A DNA stretch of 59,358 nucleotides, taken from Bacteroidota bacterium (lineage in GTDB: Bacteria > Bacteroidota > Bacteroidia > Bacteroidales > Prolixibacteraceae). A model generated the notes under the pieces. The model did no database searches and was not told the origin of the DNA. It was given only the letters and a program-made list of their open reading frames with translations. Position numbers and translations under genes: made by a program. Positions 1 through 8,264 of this stretch are shown here, piece after piece. Where the stretch lies: positions 1 to 59,358 of the forward strand of contig JAUYMU010000131.1 in NCBI GenBank assembly GCA_030698405.1, read 5' to 3'. The number at the start of each line of letters is the position of its first letter. Position 1 is the stretch's first letter.

Positions 1-1
1 G

Positions 2-232
2 TTTTATAAAAGCACAGAAAAAGAGGGACGGGTTATTTTAAAAGAGATATTTACCAGCGATGCAGATATGATACCCGATAATAAAAATCACACACTTACC
101 ATCAAGTTACATTCACTCTCAACACCCAGGGCAAATCAGGCAGTGAAAGAATTATGCAACTTTTTAAACCAAACAGAAACCCATTTCCCACTCACAAATT
201 TAAAGCTCGTTTACGAAACAGTCGCGCTTTAA
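2..232 (+). CDS. C-terminal part of a transposase-like protein (cut by window edge)
   Basis: An open frame runs from the window edge to TAA at 230-232, giving 76 residues. The translation contains TLTIKLHSLSTPRANQAVK followed by an acidic, Thr/Leu-rich end closing with NLKLVYETVAL. I recall this ending as typical of a family of Bacteroidota DDE-type transposase-like proteins whose tails read NETETxxPGTNLRLxYE; that recollection, not a search, is the basis for the name. The 5' part lies outside the window, so whether the gene is intact is unknown. It sits next to other mobile and defence debris (a vsr stump, a toxin/antitoxin pair), which fits. No promoter or terminator is seen inside this piece. 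Confidence 0.45.
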   Translation, partial: FYKSTEKEGRVILKEIFTSDADMIPDNKNHTLTIKLHSLSTPRANQAVKELCNFLNQTETHFPLTNLKLVYETVAL

Positions 233-309
233 TCTGCGATAGTATTGGATGTCTGAGGATATTGCTTTTATCAGCAGTAATGCATATTCAGAGCAGTGAT
301 ACCCTTTGC

Positions 310-422
310 CCCCGATTTTCATCGGGGCAGGCTGTTCGCCTTTAGGCAACGGAATGAATTAGCATATTTTTTTACCGGCCGCGCCCAAATCTTGTTCAAG
401 GCTAAAGTCTTCTTTCGGCCGG
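310..422. repeat. Two hairpin-forming inverted repeats in a gene-free stretch
   Basis: Between the transposase-like tail and the vsr stump (233-499) I see no gene, but two inverted repeats: CCCCGAT / ATCGGGG at 310-316 and 321-327 with loop TTTC, and CCGGCCG / CGGCCGG at 375-381 and 416-422 with a 34-nt loop. Neither is followed by a T tract, so they do not look like factor-independent terminators. They could be REP-like elements or the folded end of a degraded mobile element. Confidence 0.5.
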
Positions 423-499
423 AAGGGAATTTGCGCTGATGGTGCTTTATTCCAAACAACCATCTGCTGAGCTTGATTATTTATTTTCTACTTTTGGGT

Positions 500-604
500 A
501 TGACCGACGTGCACCCTACCGAAATACGGAGTTACAACATGAGCCGGATAAAAGGCAAAAACACCAAACCTGAAATGCTGTTAATAAATTTTATTTCTTT
601 TTGA
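500..604 (+). pseudogene. vsr: Truncated vsr (very-short-patch mismatch endonuclease) remnant
   Basis: The 34-codon frame starts ATG at 500 and stops TGA at 602. It reads MTDVHPTEIRSYNMSRIKGK and continues NTKPEMLLINFISF. The block RSYNMSRIKGKNTKPE is the conserved N-terminus of Vsr family endonucleases, which nick T:G mismatches left by deamination at Dcm-type methylated cytosines. A full Vsr has roughly 130-150 residues, so the entire catalytic core is missing. The frame runs straight into the 3' end of the convergent toxin gene (its stop lies at 591-593), so the truncation point coincides with that insertion or rearrangement. A partner cytosine methyltransferase is not visible. Confidence in the homology is good; function is lost. 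Confidence 0.75.
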
Positions 605-911
605 TTGTTGGCTTTAACCTTTTTTGCAAGACTTTTGGATTCCTGCTGAAATGAAAAACAGCAAAGATATTGATGATATCGGCTTTAATGTAGAAGTAAA
701 TTCCATAAGGAAATCGTTTTACAATGGACATCCTGATTTGCTTTTTTACAACTGCAAATTGTCGCGGATTATCTTGTATTCGCTGGATAGCTTTGTCAAT
801 TTCGTCAATAAATTCGTGATCTAATCCTTCTTTCCGGGAAGAATACCAATTAGAAGCAACCTCTAAATCAGCTTCGGCAAAGGCATTGATTATCAAACTA
901 TATCTCTTCAC
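591..911 (-). CDS. ParE/RelE-type toxin
   Basis: About 106 residues from the GTG at 911; an ATG at 959 would add 16 residues but overlap the antitoxin by 37 nt. I prefer 911 because the ParE fold begins right there (KRYSLIINAFAEADLEVASN) and the gap to the antitoxin stop becomes 11 nt. Visible family features are the helical hairpin with an NWYSSRKEGL-type turn, a central IDKAIQRIQDNP segment, the basic strand RFPYGIYFYI and the terminal FAVFHFSRNP. Members of this family (PF05016) poison gyrase or cleave mRNA; which applies here cannot be told. It follows its antitoxin in one transcription unit, the standard order. Its 3' end abuts the vsr stump. Confidence 0.8.
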   Translation of the reverse strand: MKRYSLIINAFAEADLEVASNWYSSRKEGLDHEFIDEIDKAIQRIQDNPRQFAVVKKQIRMSIVKRFPYGIYFYIKADIINIFAVFHFSRNPKVLQKRLKPTIKKK

Positions 912-922
912 ACAGGTAAAAT

Positions 923-1150
923 TTATCGGCTTAGAAGGTCTTTTTTTACTTCTTCCCAACTCTTCCCATCCTGTGGATTTTTGATCACCTGCTCGTATCG
1001 TCTGTCTAATTCCTGCACCATATCGTCTGAAAGTCCGGTTTCCTCTTCATAAATACTAACAAAAGGATTGTCACCTACCAGTTCTTTGATCTGCATAATT
1101 AGTTTTTCACCATCCTTATTATTATCTGCAATCTTTATCGTATAGTTCAT
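923..1150 (-). CDS. Antitoxin, addiction-module component family (PF09720/TIGR02574-like)
   Basis: A 75-residue acidic protein starting ATG at 1150. The C-terminal half reads LDRRYEQVIKNPQDGKSWEE, then VKKDLL; this is the hallmark of small antitoxins that pair with ParE-type toxins (L-D-x-R, then P-x-x-G-x-S-W-E-E-V). It lies directly upstream of the toxin gene on the same strand, which supports the pairing. Proteins of this kind normally bind and neutralise the toxin and often repress their own promoter; that is family knowledge, not shown here. A possible -7 element (TATCTTTG on the minus strand) sits about 45 nt upstream. Confidence 0.8.
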   Translation of the reverse strand: MNYTIKIADNNKDGEKLIMQIKELVGDNPFVSIYEEETGLSDDMVQELDRRYEQVIKNPQDGKSWEEVKKDLLSR

Positions 1151-1193
1151 GGAATAAATATTTGTTTGATAGTAGCTTCTTATTTTCTGATTT

Positions 1194-1201
1194 CAAAGAT
1201 A
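1194..1201 (-). promoter_or_regulatory. Possible -7 element TATCTTTG for the toxin/antitoxin unit
   Basis: On the minus strand this reads TATCTTTG, matching the Bacteroidota TAnnTTTG -7 consensus, 43 nt before the antitoxin ATG. I see no well-spaced TTTG -33 element, so the call rests on one box. Confidence 0.35.
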
Positions 1202-1240
1202 ACGATTCAAATTTGTATTGGTTTCCATGCTTATTTCAAC

Positions 1241-1312
1241 CGAGAAGTATACCAGTAGTTCAGTCCAAAAGTATACCATTTTAATTAAATAAAAAGGGTA
1301 GTACTCTTCTCG
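1241..1312. repeat. Insertion-sequence-end-like repeats
   Basis: AAGTATACCA occurs twice as a direct repeat (1245-1254 and 1269-1278). CGAGAAGTATACC at 1241-1253 is also imperfectly inverted at 1297-1312 (GGTAGTACTCTTCTCG). Several short repeats with an inverted partner within 70 nt are what a worn IS end looks like. No transposase frame is found beside it, and the rest of 1151-1397 holds no gene that I can support. Confidence 0.35.
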
Positions 1313-1397
1313 CGTTGCGCCATAAGAAAACCGATTAATGAAAGTTCTTGATTTTTATATCCGGCTTGCTGAAAAATATGGATTTTGAATGCATATA

Positions 1398-1826
1398 TCA
1401 TACTTCAGTTTCCGGGACTTCTTCTTCAAATTCTTCTCCCAGATAATCTTCATTCGGATTGATAAATTTTTCGAAAAGGTTGGAGACGAAAATACGGATG
1501 GTTTCTATGTTTTTCAGAACAATGTTATTAACTCCAAATTGCATTAATACTCCTAATAATTTCTTGAAAATATTGCTCTTTGAACTAACAATCATTCTTT
1601 GTGCAAAATAGCCCGAAACAATTGTAAAAATGGTTTCGAAAAGACCATTTTTCATTTCGAATGAATCAGCCAGATCTTTTATTGAATTCTTAATCAGGTT
1701 GATGGGTTTTATACTTTCATAGGTAATTCTCAACTGCGCGTTAAATTGTTGTCCCTCTTCGGCCTGTCTGATCTCGAGTATCCTGATGGATTCTTTCAGC
1801 TTAGCGACTGCATTTTGTTTTTCCAT
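1398..1826 (-). CDS. Hypothetical protein, follows a holin-like gene
   Basis: About 142 residues if started at ATG 1826 (MEKQNAVAKLKESIRILEIR), 4 nt after the stop of the upstream holin-like gene; a start at 1853 would overlap that gene. The N-terminal 60 residues look like a charged helix or coiled coil with many K/E/Q. A hydrophobic patch (FETIFTIVSGYFAQRMIVSS) and a further amphipathic segment follow, and the C-terminus is very acidic (EDYLGEEFEEEVPETEV). I do not recognise a named family. Its place behind a holin-like and a YtxH gene suggests a small membrane-associated protein of the same stress-type operon. No function is assigned. Confidence 0.7.
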   Translation of the reverse strand: MEKQNAVAKLKESIRILEIRQAEEGQQFNAQLRITYESIKPINLIKNSIKDLADSFEMKNGLFETIFTIVSGYFAQRMIVSSKSNIFKKLLGVLMQFGVNNIVLKNIETIRIFVSNLFEKFINPNEDYLGEEFEEEVPETEV

Positions 1827-1830
1827 GATT

Positions 1831-2172
1831 TTATTCGAGTACTTGTGTAACAATAGAATTATTGACAGGATTTTTAATCAATTGTTTCCTGAAAATCGCA
1901 AATACAATTACCAGAAGTGCGTAAAAACCCGAAACTACAAAAAAACCATAATAGGATTTGCCCAATAGTTCGCCAAGCCATAAGGCTACCCCAATGTTCA
2001 GAATAAGAAAGAACAATACGGCCAAAATGATCACAATTGACCAGGAAACTATGTTTGAAACCACATCGGCAGATTTGTCGAGTGTTTTTAGTTTTAACAG
2101 TTCAATGGTTGTTTTACCGTATTGTTCTCCTTTTTCGATAAGGGATTCAATTAAACCTTGCTGGTCTTCCAT
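1831..2172 (-). CDS. Phage-holin-family (DUF1469-like) membrane protein
   Basis: 113 residues. A charged N-terminal helix (about 1-35, with KGEQYGKTTIELLKLKTLD) precedes two strong membrane segments at about 42-68 (IVSWSIVIILAVLFFLILN) and 75-98 (YGFFVVSGFYALLVIVFAIF). A short basic tail follows. This layout matches the holin-like superfamily III / DUF1469 proteins that often accompany YtxH genes in Bacteroidota; their molecular role is not settled. The gene sits 30 nt behind the YtxH gene and 4 nt before the hypothetical, so the three form an operon read right to left. There is nothing phage-like around it, so true lysis function is unlikely. Confidence 0.75.
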   Translation of the reverse strand: MEDQQGLIESLIEKGEQYGKTTIELLKLKTLDKSADVVSNIVSWSIVIILAVLFFLILNIGVALWLGELLGKSYYGFFVVSGFYALLVIVFAIFRKQLIKNPVNNSIVTQVLE

Positions 2173-2202
2173 ATCTTAATTTTAGTGTGCAATAAAACAG
2201 GT

Positions 2203-2469
2203 TTAATTGGTTGAAGTTTTCATGTCTTCCACCTTCGACTTTGCGTCATCGGTCATCTTTTTTGCCTTAGCCTGAACCCCGTCCATTTTTTTGCCCAGAT
2301 CATCGATTAGATCGTTGAATTTACCTTTTACCTCATCGACATAATCTTCACCTTTTTCTACAATTTTGCGGCGTGTTACTTTCCCTTTGTCGGGAGCAAA
2401 CAAAATGCCGAACAATGCACCGGCGGCTGCGCCTGCCAATACACCCAATAACAGTTTTCCTGAACTCAT
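2203..2469 (-). CDS. YtxH domain protein
   Basis: 88 residues. A Gly/Ala-rich N-terminal membrane segment (LLLGVLAGAAAGALFGILFA) is followed directly by PDKGKVTRRKI, the PxxGxxxR signature of the YtxH family. A long amphipathic, lysine-rich helix (residues about 35-88) completes the protein. YtxH proteins are small and membrane-anchored, linked to general stress responses in Firmicutes and widespread in Bacteroidota. It is the first gene of the three-gene unit that continues with the holin-like and hypothetical genes. Confidence 0.85.
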   Translation of the reverse strand: MSSGKLLLGVLAGAAAGALFGILFAPDKGKVTRRKIVEKGEDYVDEVKGKFNDLIDDLGKKMDGVQAKAKKMTDDAKSKVEDMKTSTN

Positions 2470-2584
2470 GATGTTAAATTTTAATTGTTAATGACTATTG
2501 AAGTAATTTATCGCTCGATTTCCCGAACGTTTACTGCGAATGCAATATAATAAAAATCTGCCTGAAATCCAAAGAAAAAGGGAT

Positions 2585-3736
2585 TTACTTCGTCTCAGAA
2601 ATCTTTTTATCCCGCTTCAGGAGCCTTTTTACAAGTTTATCCTGAATGTGTTCCTGTTCCCTGTAATTAACCTCCTCACCAATCAAAAAACCATACGGTT
2701 TCAATGATTCAACATTGTCGCAAACGACCTTGGCCATGCCGGTTAATGGCATACAAAGTATCATACCCGGAATGCCCCAGATAAGCGAACTGCCGATTAG
2801 GGCTAATGTCGCAGTTAACGGATTGATACTAACACTACTTCCTACCACATAAGGAGTGATGAAATTATTGTCGAGAAACTGAACAAAGAAACAGATACCC
2901 AATACTGCCAGTGGGTAAGTCATCGAATCTTTGGTCAGGAACGCCATGAGTATGGGCAAAATACTACCAATCAGCACACCAATGTATGGTATAACATTAA
3001 GCAAAGCAGCAAGCACACCAAAAAGTATGGCATGTGGCAGCCCAAGTATTAAAAATCCGGTTGAATTCAACACTGAAAGTATGAGAACATCGAGAAAAAT
3101 CCCCCGCAGGTATTTTTGAGAAACGACAGAAACTTTTTTCACTACCATCAACGCATGGTCGTTTTTATCTTCTTTGGTAATCAGAAGTACAAACTCCCTG
3201 AACTTATCTTTATACAAAGTCAGGAAGAAAATATAGATCGGGATAAGTGCAAAACTGGCCAGAAATGTAGTGGTAGCCGAAAAAATTCCAAGAACAAGCA
3301 CTCCACCGGTAGCGGCACTTTCCTGGATTTTTGTTTTTAACCAAACTTGTTGCTCAATTTTACTTACGTTAAACGTTTCGCTGATAAATTCCTGGAAGCT
3401 TACCCACTTTGCTGTTAATGCTTCCTGCATTGCCGGCCAGTCTTTAACAAAACTCAATACCTGTGAATAGAAAAAGTAAATCATAGCCACAAAACAAGCC
3501 AAAGCAAGTATTATACTTATTAAAATAGCCAGCACCTTCGGGATTCTCCATTGTTCCAGTCTTCTTGACACCGGCAACAGTAAAAAAGTAAATACTACCG
3601 CAATAGTAAAGGGAATCAGTATATTTTGAGCCAGTATAAGAAAAGACACCATTAAACCGGCCAGCAAAAGGAATATAGTTGCCCGAAAATAAAAAGGTTG
3701 TTCTGAAATATTCATGTCTTTAGATTTTATTTGCAA
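2585..3736 (-). CDS. AI-2E family (PerM-like) transporter
   Basis: 383 residues with about eight membrane segments: two at residues 15-60, one near 65-90, another near 150-180, and a clustered set from about 215 to 345. The conserved motif region GLPHAILFGVLAALLNVIPY and the following GVLIGSILP are typical of the family (PF01594). The long soluble loop between the third and fourth helices is also characteristic. Family members export autoinducer-2 or act as Na+/H+ antiporters; substrate here is unknown. A second in-frame ATG at 3715 is an equally plausible start. The gene is separated from both neighbours and probably has its own promoter. Confidence 0.85.
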   Translation of the reverse strand: MQIKSKDMNISEQPFYFRATIFLLLAGLMVSFLILAQNILIPFTIAVVFTFLLLPVSRRLEQWRIPKVLAILISIILALACFVAMIYFFYSQVLSFVKDWPAMQEALTAKWVSFQEFISETFNVSKIEQQVWLKTKIQESAATGGVLVLGIFSATTTFLASFALIPIYIFFLTLYKDKFREFVLLITKEDKNDHALMVVKKVSVVSQKYLRGIFLDVLILSVLNSTGFLILGLPHAILFGVLAALLNVIPYIGVLIGSILPILMAFLTKDSMTYPLAVLGICFFVQFLDNNFITPYVVGSSVSINPLTATLALIGSSLIWGIPGMILCMPLTGMAKVVCDNVESLKPYGFLIGEEVNYREQEHIQDKLVKRLLKRDKKISETK

Positions 3737-3939
3737 TGTTTCAGACTATAAAATTACTTGTTTTATTTTGCAGTCAATGAGCTTGATAAAAATAAATTAT
3801 TACGAAAAAAACAGCAAAATATATAGTTTACAAAAATTTTTATTCGTTTCTGAATAATAAAACGGCTCTTACAAAGTTTTATTCCTGATTGAGTTTTAGT
3901 AATTCATAAAAAAATCTATCGGTGTTCCGAACTAATCAA

Positions 3940-5778
3940 TCAATTCCCGGTAGAACCTTTCAAGGGCAGGATTTCCTGCCCTTGTTTATTTTGTATAACA
4001 GCGCCTCCCGTTCTGAAAATATCTTTTTTCGATTTAGGCCTGACATCCTGCTGCCAATTGAAGCCCGGCAGCATCTTATCTCCTTCGTCGATATCGGCCA
4101 TTGGCTTTAGCTCACCCTCAGGCGATTTGATAAAGACAATCCTTGCAACCTTGCCTTGATTCATGTGAATGGTAATATTGCTGCTTTCAGCCTTGTTTAG
4201 TCCGATAATACCGGTTTTGTCGCGGGCATAGTAGTTGGATTGCCCGTTTCCGTTCACATCAATTTTGTAAAGTTCATTTTTGCGAACATAACCTGTCATA
4301 TTTTTCCCCTTAATCTGGTTAAACCTGATACTGTCATCTTCCATCGAAATGATAAAAGCATCATCTTTCATGATCACTTCATCGGGATCTTTACTCCGGT
4401 TAATCATTTCGATGTAATTGGCTGTTATCTGGTTTTTGCCGGACCATACAACTGGCGCTGTAAACATCTGAATGGTAGAGTCTTTCGACCAGTAAACCAA
4501 AGAGTCGCATTTGCCTTGCATATCTTCGCGGAAAAACCTGACTTTATGATAGGCCAATACCAGGCGTGCGTCTTTTGGCGGCTTTATACCCAGCGTATCG
4601 GCACTCAATGTATCACCGACTAATTTTACCGAATCCAATATCTTCGCGCTTAAAGTATCACCTGGTAATTGTCCGGCAGTTAACGTATCAGTTCTCAACT
4701 CATTTTTCGTCAATATTTCAGAGGCTTGAACAACCGAATTTAATGTGTCGGGAACAACAGGGTTGGATGTTATTTTTGCCGGAAGCTTCTTTACAGGGGT
4801 TGTTTTTTTTGAAACAGCAGTATCGGGCAATGTTCTAATAATTTCGGCATGTAAAAACAACGAATCCGTTTCTGAATACTGAATGAGCATCGCAGAATCT
4901 GTTGCCAGGGCAATTTTAGTGATGTCATTGTATTCAATCCGGTTCCCTTCAACTATAATTTTGTTTTCGATATCCTCCAAACGCGCTTTTCCCTGAGCAA
5001 GCCCGTCACCCTTTATTTTGTCATAAAAAATTGAATCTGCCTTTATGTTCTGTTTTTCATTCCAGATTCGTGGCTTTTTTGTCAGGTTTGCCAGATTTTT
5101 TTTGCTGTCGTACCACCCATATTCGGCATAAAGTGTATCCTTTTCATTAAAAATATAGGTCGGCCCTTCGATAAAAACTTTCTGGGTATTGGTAAAATAA
5201 ATGAGGGTATCCGATTTGATCTTGTAATCCTTGGTAACAGCATCCACGTTAGTCCTGAAATAAGCTTTTCTTTCGTTTACGTAATACAGTCCGATCAGTG
5301 AATTCAGCACGTTGGTCGAGTCTGTTACCGTACCTGAATAATTATAGGAAGCAAGATCGTTTGTCATGGAATAATCCAGTGAATCGGTGGTTAAGGTAAC
5401 CTGTTTATCTATCAGTCTTACATTCCGGCGGGCTTTGGCAAGTTTTGTATTTCCGCTGTAATTGATAAAGTCGGCATACATGTTAAGTGTATCACCACGA
5501 ATAATGTGCACATGTCCGAAAGCATCGATTGTATTGTTGGTGTAGTTATATAAACTATCGCACCACATCAGCGCCCCGTCAACTTTAATGTTCACATTTC
5601 CCAAAAGGCGCTGGGCGTTGGCAACAATGCGGTCGTTGTAGTTCATCTCATCACAACTCAGAATCTCCACCTTTTTTTTAGTCTGAGCCAGGGTAATTCC
5701 TGAAAATACCAGCAATCCGATGAAAGTGACAAGAATAAGGCGACTGCCCTTTAGTATCATTGAACCCGATTTTGTCAT
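3940..5778 (-). CDS. OstA-like (LptA/LptD N-domain) LPS-transport-related protein
   Basis: 612 residues. An N-terminal signal segment (about 8-31, LILVTFIGLLVFSGITLAQ) is followed by repeated short beta-strand units. Examples are CDEMNYNDRIVANAQRLLGN, ADFINYSGNTKLAKARRNVR and later copies; together they form the OstA/LptA beta-jellyroll seen in lipopolysaccharide transport proteins. A Thr/Asp-rich linker (about 345-400, with repeated DTL motifs) separates an N-terminal and a C-terminal OstA block. Proteins of this architecture occur across Bacteroidota beside foldase and MoxR genes and probably act in the periplasm in LPS passage. It ends the guaB-foldase-moxR-ostA series and lies 5 nt after moxR, so they are likely co-transcribed. 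Confidence 0.8.
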   Translation of the reverse strand: MTKSGSMILKGSRLILVTFIGLLVFSGITLAQTKKKVEILSCDEMNYNDRIVANAQRLLGNVNIKVDGALMWCDSLYNYTNNTIDAFGHVHIIRGDTLNMYADFINYSGNTKLAKARRNVRLIDKQVTLTTDSLDYSMTNDLASYNYSGTVTDSTNVLNSLIGLYYVNERKAYFRTNVDAVTKDYKIKSDTLIYFTNTQKVFIEGPTYIFNEKDTLYAEYGWYDSKKNLANLTKKPRIWNEKQNIKADSIFYDKIKGDGLAQGKARLEDIENKIIVEGNRIEYNDITKIALATDSAMLIQYSETDSLFLHAEIIRTLPDTAVSKKTTPVKKLPAKITSNPVVPDTLNSVVQASEILTKNELRTDTLTAGQLPGDTLSAKILDSVKLVGDTLSADTLGIKPPKDARLVLAYHKVRFFREDMQGKCDSLVYWSKDSTIQMFTAPVVWSGKNQITANYIEMINRSKDPDEVIMKDDAFIISMEDDSIRFNQIKGKNMTGYVRKNELYKIDVNGNGQSNYYARDKTGIIGLNKAESSNITIHMNQGKVARIVFIKSPEGELKPMADIDEGDKMLPGFNWQQDVRPKSKKDIFRTGGAVIQNKQGQEILPLKGSTGN

Positions 5779-5783
5779 TCAGT

Positions 5784-6749
5784 TTATTGCATCAATTCCG
5801 AAATAATGTCTTCAACCGAAACATTCTCAGCTTCAGCCTTGTAGTTCTTAATAATACGGTGACGCAAAATGCTCACAGCCACTTTTTTAATGTCGTCGAT
5901 ATCAGGTGAATATTTTCCCTGAAGTGCGGCATGGGTTTTCGCGCCCAAAACCAAATATTGAGAGGCACGCGGCCCGGCTCCCCATTTCAGGTATTTGCTG
6001 GCTACCGGAGCTGCCAGTTCAGTATTCGGGCGCGTTTTAGACGACAGATTAACGGCATATTTCAGCACATTCTCGTTCACCGGAACTTTCAGAATTAAAT
6101 CCTGAAAATAGCGGATCTCCTCTTTCGAAATAATCTCGTTCAGATGGGCGGCGAAGTTGGAAGTTGTATTTTGCACAATGGTCAGTTCATCCTCAAATTT
6201 GGGATAATCGAGCCAGATTGAGAACATGAATCGGTCGAGCTGTGCTTCAGGAAGCGGATAAGTACCTTCCTGTTCAATCGGGTTTTGGGTTGCCAGCACA
6301 AAAAACGGATTGTCGAGCTGGTACTTCTGACCGGCAGCAGTTACCGAATGTTCCTGCATGGCTTCGAGTAACGCTGCCTGTGTCTTTGGCGGTGTACGGT
6401 TAATTTCGTCGGCCAGGATAATGTTCGCAAAGATGGGACCGCGTATGAATTTAAATTCACGGTCTTTGTCCAGAATTTCAGTGCCGATGATATCAGACGG
6501 CATCAGGTCGGGTGTAAACTGAATTCGTTTGTACTGAAGACCAAGTACTTCGGAAATGGTATTAACGAGCAGGGTTTTTGCAAGTCCCGGAACGCCGATC
6601 AGCAAACAATGCCCCCGACTGAACATGGCAACCAATACCTGGTTGATAATTTCATCCTGTCCGTATATTCTTTTTTTTATCTCGGAACGCAGCTCAGCAA
6701 ATTTACTGCTCAGTGCGTTAACAGCTTCAACTTCATTTTTATACCCCAT
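5784..6749 (-). CDS. MoxR-type AAA ATPase
   Basis: 321 residues, the usual length. Walker A is GVPGLAKT at residues 52-59; Walker B is ILADEINR at about 111-118; sensor-1 is the FVLATQNPIEQEGTYPLPEA segment; the arginine-finger region is QLDRFMF. The C-terminal helical lid is complete. MoxR ATPases act as chaperones that mature or remodel partner complexes, often together with von Willebrand factor A proteins; no such partner is seen here. The gene lies between a SurA-like foldase and the OstA-like gene, which suggests a role in envelope assembly. Start ATG 6749 fits the family's N-terminus. Confidence 0.92.
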   Translation of the reverse strand: MGYKNEVEAVNALSSKFAELRSEIKKRIYGQDEIINQVLVAMFSRGHCLLIGVPGLAKTLLVNTISEVLGLQYKRIQFTPDLMPSDIIGTEILDKDREFKFIRGPIFANIILADEINRTPPKTQAALLEAMQEHSVTAAGQKYQLDNPFFVLATQNPIEQEGTYPLPEAQLDRFMFSIWLDYPKFEDELTIVQNTTSNFAAHLNEIISKEEIRYFQDLILKVPVNENVLKYAVNLSSKTRPNTELAAPVASKYLKWGAGPRASQYLVLGAKTHAALQGKYSPDIDDIKKVAVSILRHRIIKNYKAEAENVSVEDIISELMQ

Positions 6750-6879
6750 CTTCTGAATTATTTTCCTTGTCTATTCCCTCATTTTTTTCAGCCAATTTTC
6801 CCATAACGAATGACCACTTCGTTTTTCCTTTGCACAGGACATTGCCCTGCGATGATATATGCCGCCCATTCAAGGCTCT

Positions 6880-6911
6880 AACTTGAAACTTGAAACCAGG
6901 AACTTGAAACT
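6880..6911. repeat. Short tandem repeat (AACTTGAAA type) abutting a stop codon
   Basis: Units of AACTTGAAAC recur three times, one of them altered, directly next to the TAG of the SurA-like gene on the minus strand. A closely related repeat abuts the stop codon of the HAD gene at 22011-22032. This looks like a dispersed genomic repeat. Confidence 0.6.
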
Positions 6912-8264
6912 CTATTTAACCCAACCTGCGTATTTGAAATTGCAATTCATATAAGTTGGATCAATGCGTACATATGTTCCCATCTGTTTTTCGCGGATCC
7001 ACTCATCCATCCTTTTTTCTTTCTTCGAAGCCATATACATATCGCTTAACTCAACGTAATCGTCGCGCAGGTTGGCAGTATGTGCATTGGTTTTGTTCAG
7101 GAGTTTCACAATTTTATATACTGGTCGTTGTTTGTCATCAAGGGTTTTAAAAGGTGCCGAAATCTCGTTTATTTTCAAGCCGGTAATTATTTTACTGACA
7201 TCGGGATCAAGTTCGCTCAGTTTCCACTTCGACTCACCGGTTTCAGGATTAATTACAATTCCACCATTGTTCCGCGAGTTTTTGTCGTACGAATATCGCA
7301 AAGCAGCATCTTCAAATTTGAATGTTTCTTTGCGGATAAAATCGGCAATACTATCGATTTGCCCGAATGCTTTTTCCATGGCTTCAGGAGAAACTTTTGG
7401 TTTCATAATGATGTGCCGGGTTTTAAGTTGTTCGCCTTTGCGGTCCATCACCTGAATAAGGTGGTATCCGAAATCACTTTTTACGACATTCGAAATTTTA
7501 TCGCCTTTGAGGTTAAAAGCCGCCGCAGCATAAGCAGGATCAAGGTTTCCGCGTCCCATGTAATCGAGTTCGCCGCCAGTACGGGCAGCTCCATCTTCCG
7601 AATAAATAACTGCCATTGGGCCAAAACTACTTTCGCCACTTTCAATCCGTCGTTTCAATTCACGAAGAGTTGATTTTATGCGTTCTTCTTCGTCCAGACT
7701 GATTACGGGAAGTACTGTAATCTGGGCATATTCAAGTTTGGCATCAATTTGCGGGATTTCGGCTTCCGGCAAATTTCTGAAATGAAGGCGTACTTCGGCA
7801 GGGGTTACAGTAACTTTATCAAGAATTTTCCCCTGCATCTGCTGCGTCATCTGTTGGTTTTTGATGACGTCCTGCATATCAGCTTTCAGTTCCATGATCG
7901 ACTTTTTAAAGTAGGCTTCTACCTCTTTTTCTGAACCAAGATGCGAAATAAAATACTGGATACGTTGTTCCAGGTTTTGATTGATCTGATTGTCGCTAAC
8001 TATAATGGTTGTATCCATTTCAGCTTCCGCAAGCAATAGTTTTTCGACCAGAAAATTTTCCAGTATCTCACATTTCATATCGCCTTCGGTGGTGATTCCC
8101 TGCGCCTGTTGCTGCTGAAACATACTTTCAATGTCCGATTTCAGGATAATATTTTTACCAACTACTGACACGATCTGGTCAACAACTTTATCCTGTGCAA
8201 TGGTTTGATTGCTTAAGGCCACAAATCCGGCGAGGATAAATAAACCAATTATTTTTCTGATCAT
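6912..8264 (-). CDS. SurA-like periplasmic peptidyl-prolyl isomerase
   Basis: 450 residues with a signal peptide (LFILAGFVALSNQTIAQ, about 8-24). The SurA N-terminal helical domain follows (VDQIVSVVGKNIILKSDIES, then EKLLLAEAE), and then a clear parvulin domain at about 170-285. The motif GGELDYMGRGNLDPAYAAAA and the closing KSDFGYHLIQVMDR are diagnostic. A weaker second parvulin-like stretch covers about 285-400. SurA proteins escort unfolded outer-membrane proteins across the periplasm. The start overlaps the stop of the upstream foldase gene by 4 nt (ATGA type), so translation is probably coupled. The length is close to E. coli SurA. Confidence 0.88.
   Translation of the reverse strand: MIRKIIGLFILAGFVALSNQTIAQDKVVDQIVSVVGKNIILKSDIESMFQQQQAQGITTEGDMKCEILENFLVEKLLLAEAEMDTTIIVSDNQINQNLEQRIQYFISHLGSEKEVEAYFKKSIMELKADMQDVIKNQQMTQQMQGKILDKVTVTPAEVRLHFRNLPEAEIPQIDAKLEYAQITVLPVISLDEEERIKSTLRELKRRIESGESSFGPMAVIYSEDGAARTGGELDYMGRGNLDPAYAAAAFNLKGDKISNVVKSDFGYHLIQVMDRKGEQLKTRHIIMKPKVSPEAMEKAFGQIDSIADFIRKETFKFEDAALRYSYDKNSRNNGGIVINPETGESKWKLSELDPDVSKIITGLKINEISAPFKTLDDKQRPVYKIVKLLNKTNAHTANLRDDYVELSDMYMASKKEKRMDEWIREKQMGTYVRIDPTYMNCNFKYAGWVK

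Noticed and set aside
154-345. A 63-residue frame on the plus strand
   Set aside because: It overlaps the transposase-like tail in another frame and crosses a hairpin; no domain is seen.
1831-2172. Phage lysis cassette (holin-like gene)
   Set aside because: No endolysin, spanin or other phage genes are near; the YtxH neighbour fits a chromosomal stress operon instead.
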